Of a DNA stretch of 64,000 bases, positions 29,475-38,170 are shown piece after piece. Position 1 is the first letter of the stretch. Each line of letters opens with the position of its first letter. The translations under genes and the position numbers were made by a program. The notes beneath the pieces are model-generated. The model did not search any database. It had not been told where the DNA came from and worked only from the letters and a program-made list of their open reading frames with translations. Source of the stretch: Candidatus Neomarinimicrobiota bacterium (GTDB taxonomy: Bacteria; Fidelibacterota; JAANXI01); NCBI GenBank assembly GCA_021734025.1, contig JAIPJS010000013.1, positions 52,828 through 116,827 of the forward strand, given 5' to 3'.

Positions 29475-29790
29475 CTAAAAACTCTCTGCAGATCCTACCT
29501 GTATCCAGTTTGGTTTTCCCAGCCGAAAGATGGTCCGCAGGACTCGTTCGTATTCACCCGTTTGTAGGTCAAAGAATGATAAACTCGACGCGGGATCCCC
29601 GCGTATTGTATCCAAACCAACAAAAACGAACTCCTCCTCATCCGGTGAAATCGCGAAGGTTTGCATTGTATTTTGGTCGTTATAGTCACAGTATCAATAT
29701 CACCCGATAACAAATTAAAATAAAGTATCGACTTGGAGTTGTCCTCATAAACTTCGTGGTAATAGAATCCATTACTTATAATTGTCTCTC
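29475..29790 (-). pseudogene. Propeller lipoprotein, copy C, C-terminal remnant
   Basis: Only the last blades survive: ISNGFYYHEVYEDNSKSILY, then a frameshift near 29665, then MQTFAISPDEEEFVFVGLDT and a typical family ending GKPNWIQVGSAESF. It corresponds to the final 100 or so residues of copy D, whose 3' end it overlaps (29772-29790). The fused arrangement suggests unequal recombination between tandem copies that removed the front of copy C. Confidence 0.7.
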
Positions 29791-31055
29791 CTAATGAGGA
29801 CCCAATTAGGTTTACCAAGGGGAAAGGGAGCCTCAAACACTGTGTGCGTTTTTCCTGTATTAATATTATACAATGAGAGTCTGGCCGTCGAACCTTGACG
29901 ATTGTAGCTTCTCCCCACTAAAGCCAAAGATGATTCATCCGGTGAAATTGAGAATGACCTAATAAGTGATTCATCGGCTTTAAGGATTTCTGATGTTTCT
30001 CCGCTTTCCAGATTGTGATACATAATCGATCGGGTATCATCAGCATTCCGATCCCGAAAATATATCCCATCAGATTGTGGTGCCCAATGTGGTTGAGAGC
30101 TACTGGCACGTGAATTATTTACCTGTACTATTTCTGAAGTGTTGAGGTTCAGTATATAAATATTATGTGGACCAGATCTGTTTGATTTAAACAGCAGTGA
30201 GTCACCATTCAGGATTACTTCAGGCTGTGATTCGTCAAACCGATTTTGCGGAAAGAGATATTGGAATCCTGTACCATCAATATTGACTGATGCGATCTGG
30301 CGGGGTGAACACTCCCCCGGAGTGTAAAAGAATATTTTTTGACGTGTTTGATTAATTGTCGGATAAGACATAATTCGGGGCTGTTGGTATAGTAATTCTC
30401 TGTTTGTACCATCCGGTTCCATCCATTCAACTGTAATGTAACTGGTGAATAGAATTTTGTTTTTATTTGCGTAATAAACTGGTCTGACCGTTCTATACCA
30501 GAATGTCACCTGTTGAAAAGTTGAATCTTCTAGTGAATATCGGAAGATTTTTGGCTGAAGATTCCTTTGATCGGAATAAATATAAATATACTCACGTGTG
30601 TCGGAATTTGATTTTTCCGGGAATTCATGATGTAATTCCCCGGTCTCTGGTATTAAAGTGAGGTTTATTTTCTCATTCAATTCATTTGACAGAAAATACT
30701 CCCTGGAAAAAAAGTAGAGTGGTTCATTATGCGAATTTAAAAGAGAGATTAGCAGGCGCCAATATCCATTTGGAATCTTATCAAAACGAAAAACTGCTTT
30801 ATTCGCACTGATCGACTGGGTAATTTCACGTGTGTTCCCATTTTCTCTGGAAAATTTACAATATATATTTTGTACATCGATTGAACTGTGTTGGCTAAGA
30901 TCAATGTTTAGCTGAAGTGAAATCGTCGTTGAATCAGTTTTAGGTGAACCGCTGCAATCAACAGTAAAGGCAAACATTGATAATATTGCGGTTATTAAAC
31001 CAACATAAAACCTGGATGGCACTTTGCTAGTATGCACCCACTCCTCCATAAACAC
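29772..31055 (-). CDS. Propeller lipoprotein-family protein, copy D
   Basis: 427 residues, paralogous to copy A over its full length: beta-sandwich with REITQSISANKAVFRFDKIP and GYWRLLISLLNSHNEPLYFF, then propeller blades PKIFRYSLEDSTFQQVTFWY, DSLLFKSNRSGPHNIYILNL and FSISPDESSLALVG, ending GKPNWVLIRR. The signal region (GLITAILSMFAFTVDCSGS) has a Cys but Asp at -1, so lipidation is less certain than for copy A. The start could also be the ATG two codons in. It is the first gene of the co-directional array. Confidence 0.8.
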   Translation of the reverse strand: MFMEEWVHTSKVPSRFYVGLITAILSMFAFTVDCSGSPKTDSTTISLQLNIDLSQHSSIDVQNIYCKFSRENGNTREITQSISANKAVFRFDKIPNGYWRLLISLLNSHNEPLYFFSREYFLSNELNEKINLTLIPETGELHHEFPEKSNSDTREYIYIYSDQRNLQPKIFRYSLEDSTFQQVTFWYRTVRPVYYANKNKILFTSYITVEWMEPDGTNRELLYQQPRIMSYPTINQTRQKIFFYTPGECSPRQIASVNIDGTGFQYLFPQNRFDESQPEVILNGDSLLFKSNRSGPHNIYILNLNTSEIVQVNNSRASSSQPHWAPQSDGIYFRDRNADDTRSIMYHNLESGETSEILKADESLIRSFSISPDESSLALVGRSYNRQGSTARLSLYNINTGKTHTVFEAPFPLGKPNWVLIRRDNYK

Positions 31056-31249
31056 TATCCAATATTACTATTTTCAACTTCGAACACTTTCAAATTGTCA
31101 GTAGAGTTGTCAAGACCGAGGCAAATATTCAAACTAAAATCGATATTTCGGGACAAAAAGTTTCACTTAGAGACAATTCATGAACATATACCAATGAAAT
31201 TGAGAGCTATGCTTAATTGATTCATTATTCCAGACAATCAATTTTGGCG

Positions 31250-33064
31250 CTACGTCCCCGGATACATCGCGTCAATTTTATCCCGATATTTTTCTTCAAC
31301 CACTCGGCGCTTAATCTTGAGTGTCGGGGTCAATTCGCCATCTTCGATAGTGAACGACTTTTCGATGAGCGCGAACTTTTTCACCTGCTCAAAGTGGGCA
31401 AATTCTCCCTGGGCATCCTTAATCTCCTTGTGCAGCAGATTGTAAACCTCATCCGACTCTAACAGTGCCGATTCATCCTCAAACTCCAGCCCGTTGGATT
31501 TTGCCCAGAACTCTAAAGCATCCAGGTTCGGGACGACCAGCGCCGAAAGGAATTTGCGCTTGTCCCCCACGATGACGACCTGATCAATATATCTGGATCC
31601 GGAGATTTTGGACTCCAGAGGGGCCGGCGCCACATTTTTTCCGCCGGAAGTCACGATCAGGTTTTTCTTTCGATCGGTAATCGCAAGATACCCGTCGTCA
31701 TCGATTTCGCCGATGTCACCGGTATGCAGCCATCCCTCATCATCGATAACTTCTTTGGTCGCCTCCGGATTTTTGAAGTATCCCAGCATTTGATTTGGTC
31801 CCTTAAACAGGACCTCACCGTCCTCTGCAATACGCATTTGAACATCTGGAATCGTTGGACCGACCGTACCGAATTTCACAAAATCAGTCCGGTTGGCGTT
31901 CGTAACCGGAGACATCTCAGTTAGTCCGAATCCTTCGATGATGAGTAATCCGGCGGCCGCAAAAAATTCCCCGATCTCCTTTGATAAAGGTGCCCCGCCG
32001 GAAATAGTCATAATCGCTTCACCGCCAAAGAGTTCAGTAATCTTGGAAAACACCAGTTTCTGCGCGATGCCGTATTTCGTTGCCAGCCATCCGCTCGGTT
32101 CTTTGCCGCGTTGCAGGTAATCCGTTGATACTTCACTCCCCACATTGGTCGCCCAGTTGAAGATTTTCTGCTTAATGAACGAGCCGGCGTGGATTTTTTG
32201 CAGAACGCCGTTGTGAACCTTCTCATAGAGCCGGGGGACAGAGACGAAGTAATTTGGCTTAAACTTTTTTAAATCCTCCAGAACGGTCTCAATTCCTTCA
32301 ATAACCAAAATGGTAGAGCCGATAAAAAACGAAAAATGGGCGGCAATCCGCTCCAGGCTGTGGCTGTACGGAAGAAAGGAAAGCCATTTGCGACCGGATT
32401 CAAACTGGAGTGTTGCCTGGGAGGCCTGGGCGTTGGAGGCGGCATTAAACTGACTCAGCATGACCCCTTTTGGTGTGCCGGTGGTGCCTGAGGTGTAAAT
32501 TATGGTCCATAGTTCATCTTTGGTGCGCTTGGCTCCTTCATCTTCCAGTGAAAAATCGACCTTGTTCCGGAGGCTGATTCCCTGCTCACAAAAATCGGCG
32601 TAATCAATAATCCATTCTTCATCCAGCGCATGCCCGTTGGCATAAATAACCATCTTCTGGAGATAGGGCAGTTTTTCTTTGATTTGGATGATCTTTTTTG
32701 CCTGGACTTCATTGGAAACAAATACCAGAGAAGCCTCCGAGTCATTCAGGATGTAGGACACCTGCTCCGGGAGCAGTGTGGGATACACCGGGACGCTGAC
32801 AATACCAAAGTGGGCGCAGGCATAGTCCGTCATAATCCATTCGGGCTTATTCTCGGAAAGGATCGCCACCTTGTTTCCTGCAGAGTATCCCAGGGAATGC
32901 AGGCCCATTCCGATGATTTCCACCTGATCGCGCATTTCATTATAGGTGATGGAATCGTACCCGTCGTCTGTCTTGCGCACATACAAATCCATCGATCCGT
33001 GGCGGCTGACAGCGTCATGAAATAGCGTTGGCATGGTTTCCAGGTAATCGAGTTCGTAATCCAT
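31250..33064 (-). CDS. Long-chain fatty acid-CoA ligase (AMP-forming)
   Basis: 604 residues, FadD15-like length. It carries the AMP-binding P-loop TIIYTSGTTGTPKGVMLS (about 187-204), the substrate motif EGFGLTEMSPV and the hinge/ATP motif GWLHTGDIGEIDDDGYLAITDRKK split across about 430-455, with a catalytic Lys in the C-terminal subdomain (TLKIKRRVV). The enzyme activates fatty acids to acyl-CoA via acyl-adenylate at the inner membrane face. It stands apart from beta-oxidation genes; 194-bp and 217-bp gaps flank it. Confidence 0.93.
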   Translation of the reverse strand: MDYELDYLETMPTLFHDAVSRHGSMDLYVRKTDDGYDSITYNEMRDQVEIIGMGLHSLGYSAGNKVAILSENKPEWIMTDYACAHFGIVSVPVYPTLLPEQVSYILNDSEASLVFVSNEVQAKKIIQIKEKLPYLQKMVIYANGHALDEEWIIDYADFCEQGISLRNKVDFSLEDEGAKRTKDELWTIIYTSGTTGTPKGVMLSQFNAASNAQASQATLQFESGRKWLSFLPYSHSLERIAAHFSFFIGSTILVIEGIETVLEDLKKFKPNYFVSVPRLYEKVHNGVLQKIHAGSFIKQKIFNWATNVGSEVSTDYLQRGKEPSGWLATKYGIAQKLVFSKITELFGGEAIMTISGGAPLSKEIGEFFAAAGLLIIEGFGLTEMSPVTNANRTDFVKFGTVGPTIPDVQMRIAEDGEVLFKGPNQMLGYFKNPEATKEVIDDEGWLHTGDIGEIDDDGYLAITDRKKNLIVTSGGKNVAPAPLESKISGSRYIDQVVIVGDKRKFLSALVVPNLDALEFWAKSNGLEFEDESALLESDEVYNLLHKEIKDAQGEFAHFEQVKKFALIEKSFTIEDGELTPTLKIKRRVVEEKYRDKIDAMYPGT

Positions 33065-33281
33065 GGGATTCTCCTCTGGGTTAGAGCAAATTTAAAGAAA
33101 AAACAACCGTCAATATCCTGACTTTGTCTTATTTGTAAGATTGTCAGACAATCTGAATGTCCGAAAAAAGTGACTATAATTTAGTCGCAAGCGTTTCAAT
33201 ATCCCAAGAATTTATGGTGGCTACAGTCCTGAAATCTCTATAGGCGGTTTGATGACCCATGAGAGAGTTTTCCAGAGAAAC

Positions 33282-34211
33282 CTACGCCGATTCGGGGCTT
33301 TGCTTTTTGCCATGATACACTGAGGTGGTAATCGTCACTGTTAGAATGATTGCGATCACGGTTAACGCCAGCCAGACCGGCAAGTGCACCCATTCCGACA
33401 ACAGCATTTTCATCCCGACAAATCCCAGGATTGCTGCAAGGCCGTAATGGAGATATTCGAACAGTTCCATGATGCCTGCCAGGGCAAAAAAGAGCGCCCG
33501 TAATCCGAGGATCGCAAACACATTTGAGCTGTACACAATGAACGGGTCCCGGCTGATGGCCAGAATCGCCGGAATGGAATCTACCGCGAACATGACATCA
33601 GTAGTTTCGATCATAACCAGCACAATAAACAGTGGAGTGGCAAATAGCTTCCCCTGTTCTTTGATAAAAAACCGGTCTCCGCGATACTGTCCGGTGACGG
33701 GAAAAATTTTGCGTACCAGGTTCAGCATTGGATTTTTTTCCACGTCCACATCATGGTCGGACTGGAATGCCATCTTAAATCCGGTATAGAGCAGAAAAAT
33801 TCCTAACACATAGATGAGCCAGTGAAATTTATTGATGAGTGCAACGCCGGCGAAGATAAATAACGCGCGAAATACGAGGGCCCCGATAATACCCCAGAAC
33901 AATACTTTATGTTGGAACTCTTTAGACACTTTGAAATAGGTGAAAATCACCAGGAAGACAAACAGGTTATCCATGCTCAGGGATTTTTCAATCAGATAGC
34001 CGGAGAGGAACTCAAGAGCCTTATCCGTGCCGCTGTAATACCAGATTCCGGCATTAAACAACAGCGCCAATCCGATCCAGACTGCCGTCCAGATCAGGGA
34101 TTCCCGCACCGTTATTTTATGGGCTTCCCGGTTAAAAACACCCAGATCGATGGCGAGCATAATGAGCACAAAGATGTTGAAGCCGATCCAGAGGAGCGTA
34201 TCGTTAGGCAT
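33282..34211 (-). CDS. TerC/Alx-family integral membrane protein
   Basis: 309 residues and nine hydrophobic helices. The conserved acidic membrane motifs of the family are visible: LAIDLGVFNR in helix 1, EKSLSMDNLFVFLVIF, and TTDVMFAVDSIPAILAISRD. Family members Alx and TerC are linked to manganese export and tellurite or metal stress. The gene lies 9 bases downstream of the DUF523/DUF1722 gene on the same strand, suggesting one transcript. No manganese riboswitch was seen because there is no leader. Confidence 0.9.
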   Translation of the reverse strand: MPNDTLLWIGFNIFVLIMLAIDLGVFNREAHKITVRESLIWTAVWIGLALLFNAGIWYYSGTDKALEFLSGYLIEKSLSMDNLFVFLVIFTYFKVSKEFQHKVLFWGIIGALVFRALFIFAGVALINKFHWLIYVLGIFLLYTGFKMAFQSDHDVDVEKNPMLNLVRKIFPVTGQYRGDRFFIKEQGKLFATPLFIVLVMIETTDVMFAVDSIPAILAISRDPFIVYSSNVFAILGLRALFFALAGIMELFEYLHYGLAAILGFVGMKMLLSEWVHLPVWLALTVIAIILTVTITTSVYHGKKQSPESA

Positions 34212-34220
34212 AGTTTTGTC

Positions 34221-35213
34221 CTAAATGGGATTCCAGAGTTTCAGTTCCGGGGGATACGGATGGAAATATACCTGTTTTTCCAACCATTTAATAGGGTACT
34301 TTCGCAAATGATGTTTCATCATTGTAATGGGTACAATAAGGGGCACAGAACCTGAGCGATAATCGCTGATATAATCCGCCATTTCCTGACGGTCTGGAGA
34401 ATCCAGATACTGACGAAAATATCCCAGCGCGTGCTGAAGCACATTCGTATGATTTTTCGCCGTCGCCGGGATAGCCATCGTCTCCATAAAAAAGGAGGAA
34501 TATTCGTCCAGAAGTACGGTGAAATCGCCTGTACCTGCCTTTGCGGCAATTCGCCCCAATTCCCGGTAGCGGTCCTGGTGATGAGCCATCAGGGTCAGCT
34601 TATGTCGGGTATGAAATTCCACCAGTTCGCCCGGCTGCGGGGTAGCGGATAAAAACTGCTGTAGTCGATAGTACGCAAAGACCCGCTCTACAAAATTTTC
34701 CCGGAAATGAGCATACCGCAGCCTGCCTTCTTCTTCCACCGGGAGCAGCGGAAATTTTTCCATGAGCGCCCGGGCAAACACACCGCGGCCGGTTCTGGTC
34801 GGTACGTCATTTTCGTCGTACACCCGCACCCGCTCCATGCCACAGGAGGGCGAATATTTTTTCAGGATATAGCCATGCAGCGGTTGCTCCGAAAGATGAA
34901 CTATGCGTTCATCCGCATAGGACTTTATTTTTTCGGTATAGTCTGTCCCTGATTTGGGTGCCCGAAGATGAATCGAGTCATTTTCATTTTCCAGGCGGAT
35001 GGTTTCCCGCTGCGTTCCCATGCCGATATCCACCTCAGGATAAATAGGAACCCAGGAAAAATACTGGCCTAGTACCGATGTGATAAAGGAATCGTGGGCG
35101 TGACCGCCGTTGACCCGGACTTCTTCTCCCAACAGACAGCTGCTTATTCCAACCCGGATCTCGGCCGAAGCTTCAAAAGGCAACTTTTTCCAGTCAGTCA
35201 TAGTGCATTGCAT
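34221..35213 (-). CDS. DUF523-DUF1722 fusion protein
   Basis: 330 residues. N-terminal DUF523 (about 18-160) has the conserved cysteine motifs ISSCLLGEEVRVNGGH and YSPSCGMERV, plus PEVDIGMGTQRETIRLE. C-terminal DUF1722 (about 190-310) includes LMAHHQDRYRELGRIA and a helical bundle ending HHLRKYPIKWLEKQVYFHPYP-like sequence. The two domains often occur fused; biochemical function is not established, though the Cys pairs suggest metal or Fe-S binding. ATG 35213 or the fifth codon (35201) may be the start. Co-directional with TerC. Confidence 0.88.
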   Translation of the reverse strand: MQCTMTDWKKLPFEASAEIRVGISSCLLGEEVRVNGGHAHDSFITSVLGQYFSWVPIYPEVDIGMGTQRETIRLENENDSIHLRAPKSGTDYTEKIKSYADERIVHLSEQPLHGYILKKYSPSCGMERVRVYDENDVPTRTGRGVFARALMEKFPLLPVEEEGRLRYAHFRENFVERVFAYYRLQQFLSATPQPGELVEFHTRHKLTLMAHHQDRYRELGRIAAKAGTGDFTVLLDEYSSFFMETMAIPATAKNHTNVLQHALGYFRQYLDSPDRQEMADYISDYRSGSVPLIVPITMMKHHLRKYPIKWLEKQVYFHPYPPELKLWNPI

Positions 35214-35428
35214 ATCCTCTTTGTTTTCAAAACTATTATTTTAAAAGAATTCCGCTCCGGAAGAAACAGAATTTATCAGTGGAATATCGCACAGAACTCC
35301 AATCCGCAGAAGATAAAAATAAGACAAATTCATCTTGTTAAGGCGCCGACGGGAAACTATATTCAGACAAATGAATCTGAAATATAAAATACCGGATGAA
35401 TTTATAGCATGGGGATATTTGAAATTGA

Positions 35429-35440
35429 GACAAAATTGTC
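35429..35440. promoter_or_regulatory. Palindrome upstream of the NO reductase
   Basis: GACAAAATTGTC: 5-bp arms GACAA/TTGTC around AA, 61 bases before the NO reductase ATG in an AT-rich leader. A second looser dyad, AAGACAAATTCATCTT, lies near 35322-35337. Either could bind an NO- or redox-responsive regulator (CRP/FNR or Rrf2 type); neither matches a consensus perfectly. Confidence 0.3.
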
Positions 35441-35500
35441 ATAGAATACAAAGCGTTAGTATAAAAAAAATAACATGATAAATAGATAGGAGCTCTCCAG

Positions 35501-37801
35501 ATGAATAACCGGAAATTATGGATAGCTTTCATCGCAGTGATGGTTGGTTCGTTTGCCATCCTCGGCTATTACGGCGGTGAAATTTACCGGAAGGCACCCC
35601 CGGTTCCGGAACGTGTGGTGACGACCGATGGACAGGTTGTGATGACGGGACAGGAGATCAAGGATGGCCAGAATGTATGGCAATCCATGGGAGGTCAGGA
35701 AGTGGGCACAGTGTGGGGGCACGGCTCCTACGTGGCACCGGATTGGTCTGCTGACTGGCTGCATCGTGAAGCAGAATATATCCTGAATCAATGGGCGCAA
35801 CAGGACTTTGGCAAACCCTTCGAACAACTGGATGTTGAAAATCAGGCGGCGCTCAAAGCGCGATTACAGAAGGAAGTCCGTACCAATTCCTACGATCCGG
35901 AAACCGACGAAATCGTTATTGCGCCAATTCGGGCGGAGGCTTTCCAGGAGATAAGTAAACATTACAGTGGATTATTTACTGACGATCCATCGAAAAGTGA
36001 TTTGCGGGATGCCTACGCAATTCCGGCAAATTCCATCAAGCATCAGGAGAGACTAAAACCGCTGAATTCCTTCTTTTTCTGGGCGTCGTGGGCAACCGTG
36101 ACCAACCGACCAGGGAAAGATATTACCTATACCAATAACTGGCCACCGGATGAACTGGTCGGGAATAAGCCCACCAGCTCTCTCATTCTTTGGACCGGTT
36201 TTAGCGTGATTATCCTCCTGGCCGGTATCGGATTATTAACCTATTACTATGTCTCAAGTCACGAAGAGGAGTTCGACCCGGAGGAGATGCCGGATCAGGA
36301 TCCGTTGCTGGGGTTACAGCCCACACCATCAATGCAAGCGACGCTCAAGTACTTCTGGGTGGTGACCGCCTTGATTGTAGTACAGGTGGTATTGGGGGCA
36401 ATTACCGCCCATTACGGCGTGGAGGGCTCCGGGTTTTACGGTTTTCCGCTGGGGGATTGGCTCCCGTATGCGGTGAGTCGAACCTGGCACATCCAGCTGG
36501 CAATTTTTTGGATTGCGACGTCCTGGCTTGCAACCGGGTTGTTCATTGCACCGGCTGTCTCAGGCTATGAACCGAAGTACCAGAAACTCGGCGTCAATAT
36601 ATTGTTCGGTGCATTGCTGGTCATTGTCGTCGGCTCACTGGCCGGCCAATGGATGGGAATCATGCAGAAACTTGGCCTGGAGACGAACTTCTGGTTCGGG
36701 CATCAGGGATATGAATATGTGGATCTCGGCCGCTTCTGGCAGATCTTTCTGTTCGCCGGCCTCTTTATCTGGCTGTTTCTGATGGGCCGGGCCATTTGGC
36801 CAGCATTCCAACAGGAGACTTCCAACCGGCACCTGCTGGGCATGTTTTTTATCTCATCGGTGGCTATCGCACTGTTTTACGGCGCCGGCCTTATGTGGGG
36901 GCGCCAGACAAATCTGGCCGTCGCCGAATACTGGCGCTGGTGGGTTGTCCATCTCTGGGTGGAAGGTTTTTTTGAAGTCTTTGCTACAGTAGTCATTGCT
37001 TTCCTGTTTGTTCGGATGGGTTTACTTCGAACGAAAATTGCCACGGCGACCGTACTGTTTTCTACGGTGATTTTTCTGTTCGGCGGCATTATTGGGACGT
37101 TTCATCACCTCTACTTCACCGGGACACCAACGGCGGTAATGGCGCTGGGCGCCAGTTTTAGCGCCCTGGAAGTGGTGCCACTTGTATTAATAGGGTTTGA
37201 GGCGTATCAACACTTGGAAATCAGCCGGGCCAAAGAATGGCTCCGGGCGTACAAATGGCCAATTTATAGCTTTATCGCTGTGGCATTTTGGAACTTCGTT
37301 GGAGCAGGAATTTTTGGATTCCTGATTAATCCCCCAATTGCGTTGTACTATATGCAGGGACTGAATACCACGCCGGTGCACGGACATACCGCACTGTTCG
37401 GCGTATACGGAATGCTGGGTATCGGATTAATGCTGTTCGTCCTGAAGGGACTGGCGACGCATAAGGTCTGGAAGCAGCCTGTGATTAAATTTGCATTCTG
37501 GTCCATCAATATCGGCCTGGCCCTGATGGTGCTCCTGAGTGTATTGCCTGTAGGACTTGCACAGACCTGGGCTAGTGTAAAACACGGTCTCTGGTTTGCC
37601 CGGTCGGCCGAATTTCTGCAGAATCCTACACTGGATTTCATCCGGTGGCTCCGGGTCATCGGAGATACTATCTTCGCTGCAGGGGTACTGGCACTCGGAT
37701 GGTTTGTGGTTGGCCTGAAGACCGGATGGTCCGTAAAAGACGAACTGGAGGTATATCCGACAGGAACACCACCCGAGTCCGAGATAACACAATCTAAATA
37801 A
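35501..37801 (+). CDS. norZ: Quinol-dependent nitric oxide reductase (qNOR)
   Basis: 766 residues, the single-subunit qNOR length. An N-terminal helix and periplasmic domain (about 35-220, QNVWQSMGGQEVGTVWGHGS) replace the cytochrome c subunit and carry no CxxCH. The heme-copper-oxidase core follows with about 12 helices and the expected histidines: RTWHIQLAIFW, WWVVHLWVEGFFEVF, GTFHHLYFTG and TTPVHGHTALFG. The enzyme reduces NO to N2O in the inner membrane with menaquinol or ubiquinol. A Shine-Dalgarno AGGAG precedes the ATG by 9 bases. A terminator follows, so it is monocistronic. It may detoxify NO made by the nitrate/nitrite pathway encoded further on. Confidence 0.95.
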   Translation: MNNRKLWIAFIAVMVGSFAILGYYGGEIYRKAPPVPERVVTTDGQVVMTGQEIKDGQNVWQSMGGQEVGTVWGHGSYVAPDWSADWLHREAEYILNQWAQQDFGKPFEQLDVENQAALKARLQKEVRTNSYDPETDEIVIAPIRAEAFQEISKHYSGLFTDDPSKSDLRDAYAIPANSIKHQERLKPLNSFFFWASWATVTNRPGKDITYTNNWPPDELVGNKPTSSLILWTGFSVIILLAGIGLLTYYYVSSHEEEFDPEEMPDQDPLLGLQPTPSMQATLKYFWVVTALIVVQVVLGAITAHYGVEGSGFYGFPLGDWLPYAVSRTWHIQLAIFWIATSWLATGLFIAPAVSGYEPKYQKLGVNILFGALLVIVVGSLAGQWMGIMQKLGLETNFWFGHQGYEYVDLGRFWQIFLFAGLFIWLFLMGRAIWPAFQQETSNRHLLGMFFISSVAIALFYGAGLMWGRQTNLAVAEYWRWWVVHLWVEGFFEVFATVVIAFLFVRMGLLRTKIATATVLFSTVIFLFGGIIGTFHHLYFTGTPTAVMALGASFSALEVVPLVLIGFEAYQHLEISRAKEWLRAYKWPIYSFIAVAFWNFVGAGIFGFLINPPIALYYMQGLNTTPVHGHTALFGVYGMLGIGLMLFVLKGLATHKVWKQPVIKFAFWSINIGLALMVLLSVLPVGLAQTWASVKHGLWFARSAEFLQNPTLDFIRWLRVIGDTIFAAGVLALGWFVVGLKTGWSVKDELEVYPTGTPPESEITQSK

Positions 37802-37833
37802 CGCGCGGGAAAGTGCGGCAGGTACATCTTTGG

Positions 37834-37875
37834 AAGCTGGCTGTGGAAGCATTCACCTACACAGCCAGTTTTTTT
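37834..37875 (+). terminator. Rho-independent terminator of the NO reductase gene
   Basis: Stem CTGGCTGTG / CACAGCCAG (37837-37845 and 37860-37868) with a 14-base loop, directly followed by seven T. It begins about 35 bases after the stop codon. Confidence 0.9.
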
Positions 37876-37994
37876 ATCTCGGTGGGAACTATTTTACCTG
37901 AACGGGATTTCTTGCGAACCGTATATCATATTCTTATCATTCTATTCGTGTGTATTTTGATTATTGGATAGAATTTACCAAATAGAGCTAAGCG

Positions 37995-38060
37995 CAAGGG
38001 GACATCGCCTGTCCTTGTCTCAAAGGGACAATCGGAATTACCCGCTGGAAAAATTCCGAT
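37995..38060 (+). other. Possible structured leader RNA before the hybrid kinase
   Basis: The 295-bp gap after the terminator holds three consecutive potential hairpins: one around 37995-38017 (GGGGACA pairing with TGTCC), one around 38016-38032 (TTGTC with GACAA), and a perfect 9-bp stem ATCGGAATT / AATTCCGAT at 38031-38039 and 38052-38060. No known riboswitch consensus was recognised. The kinase starts 110 bases later. Confidence 0.35.
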
Positions 38061-38170
38061 CCCGTCCGATAATAAAATATCTTTCCACGGGGATTTACCA
38101 TTAAAACTTACGGCGGGGATCGCATCACTCGATTTCTCACGATATATGAATCTGGGCGCCGAATTATCTA

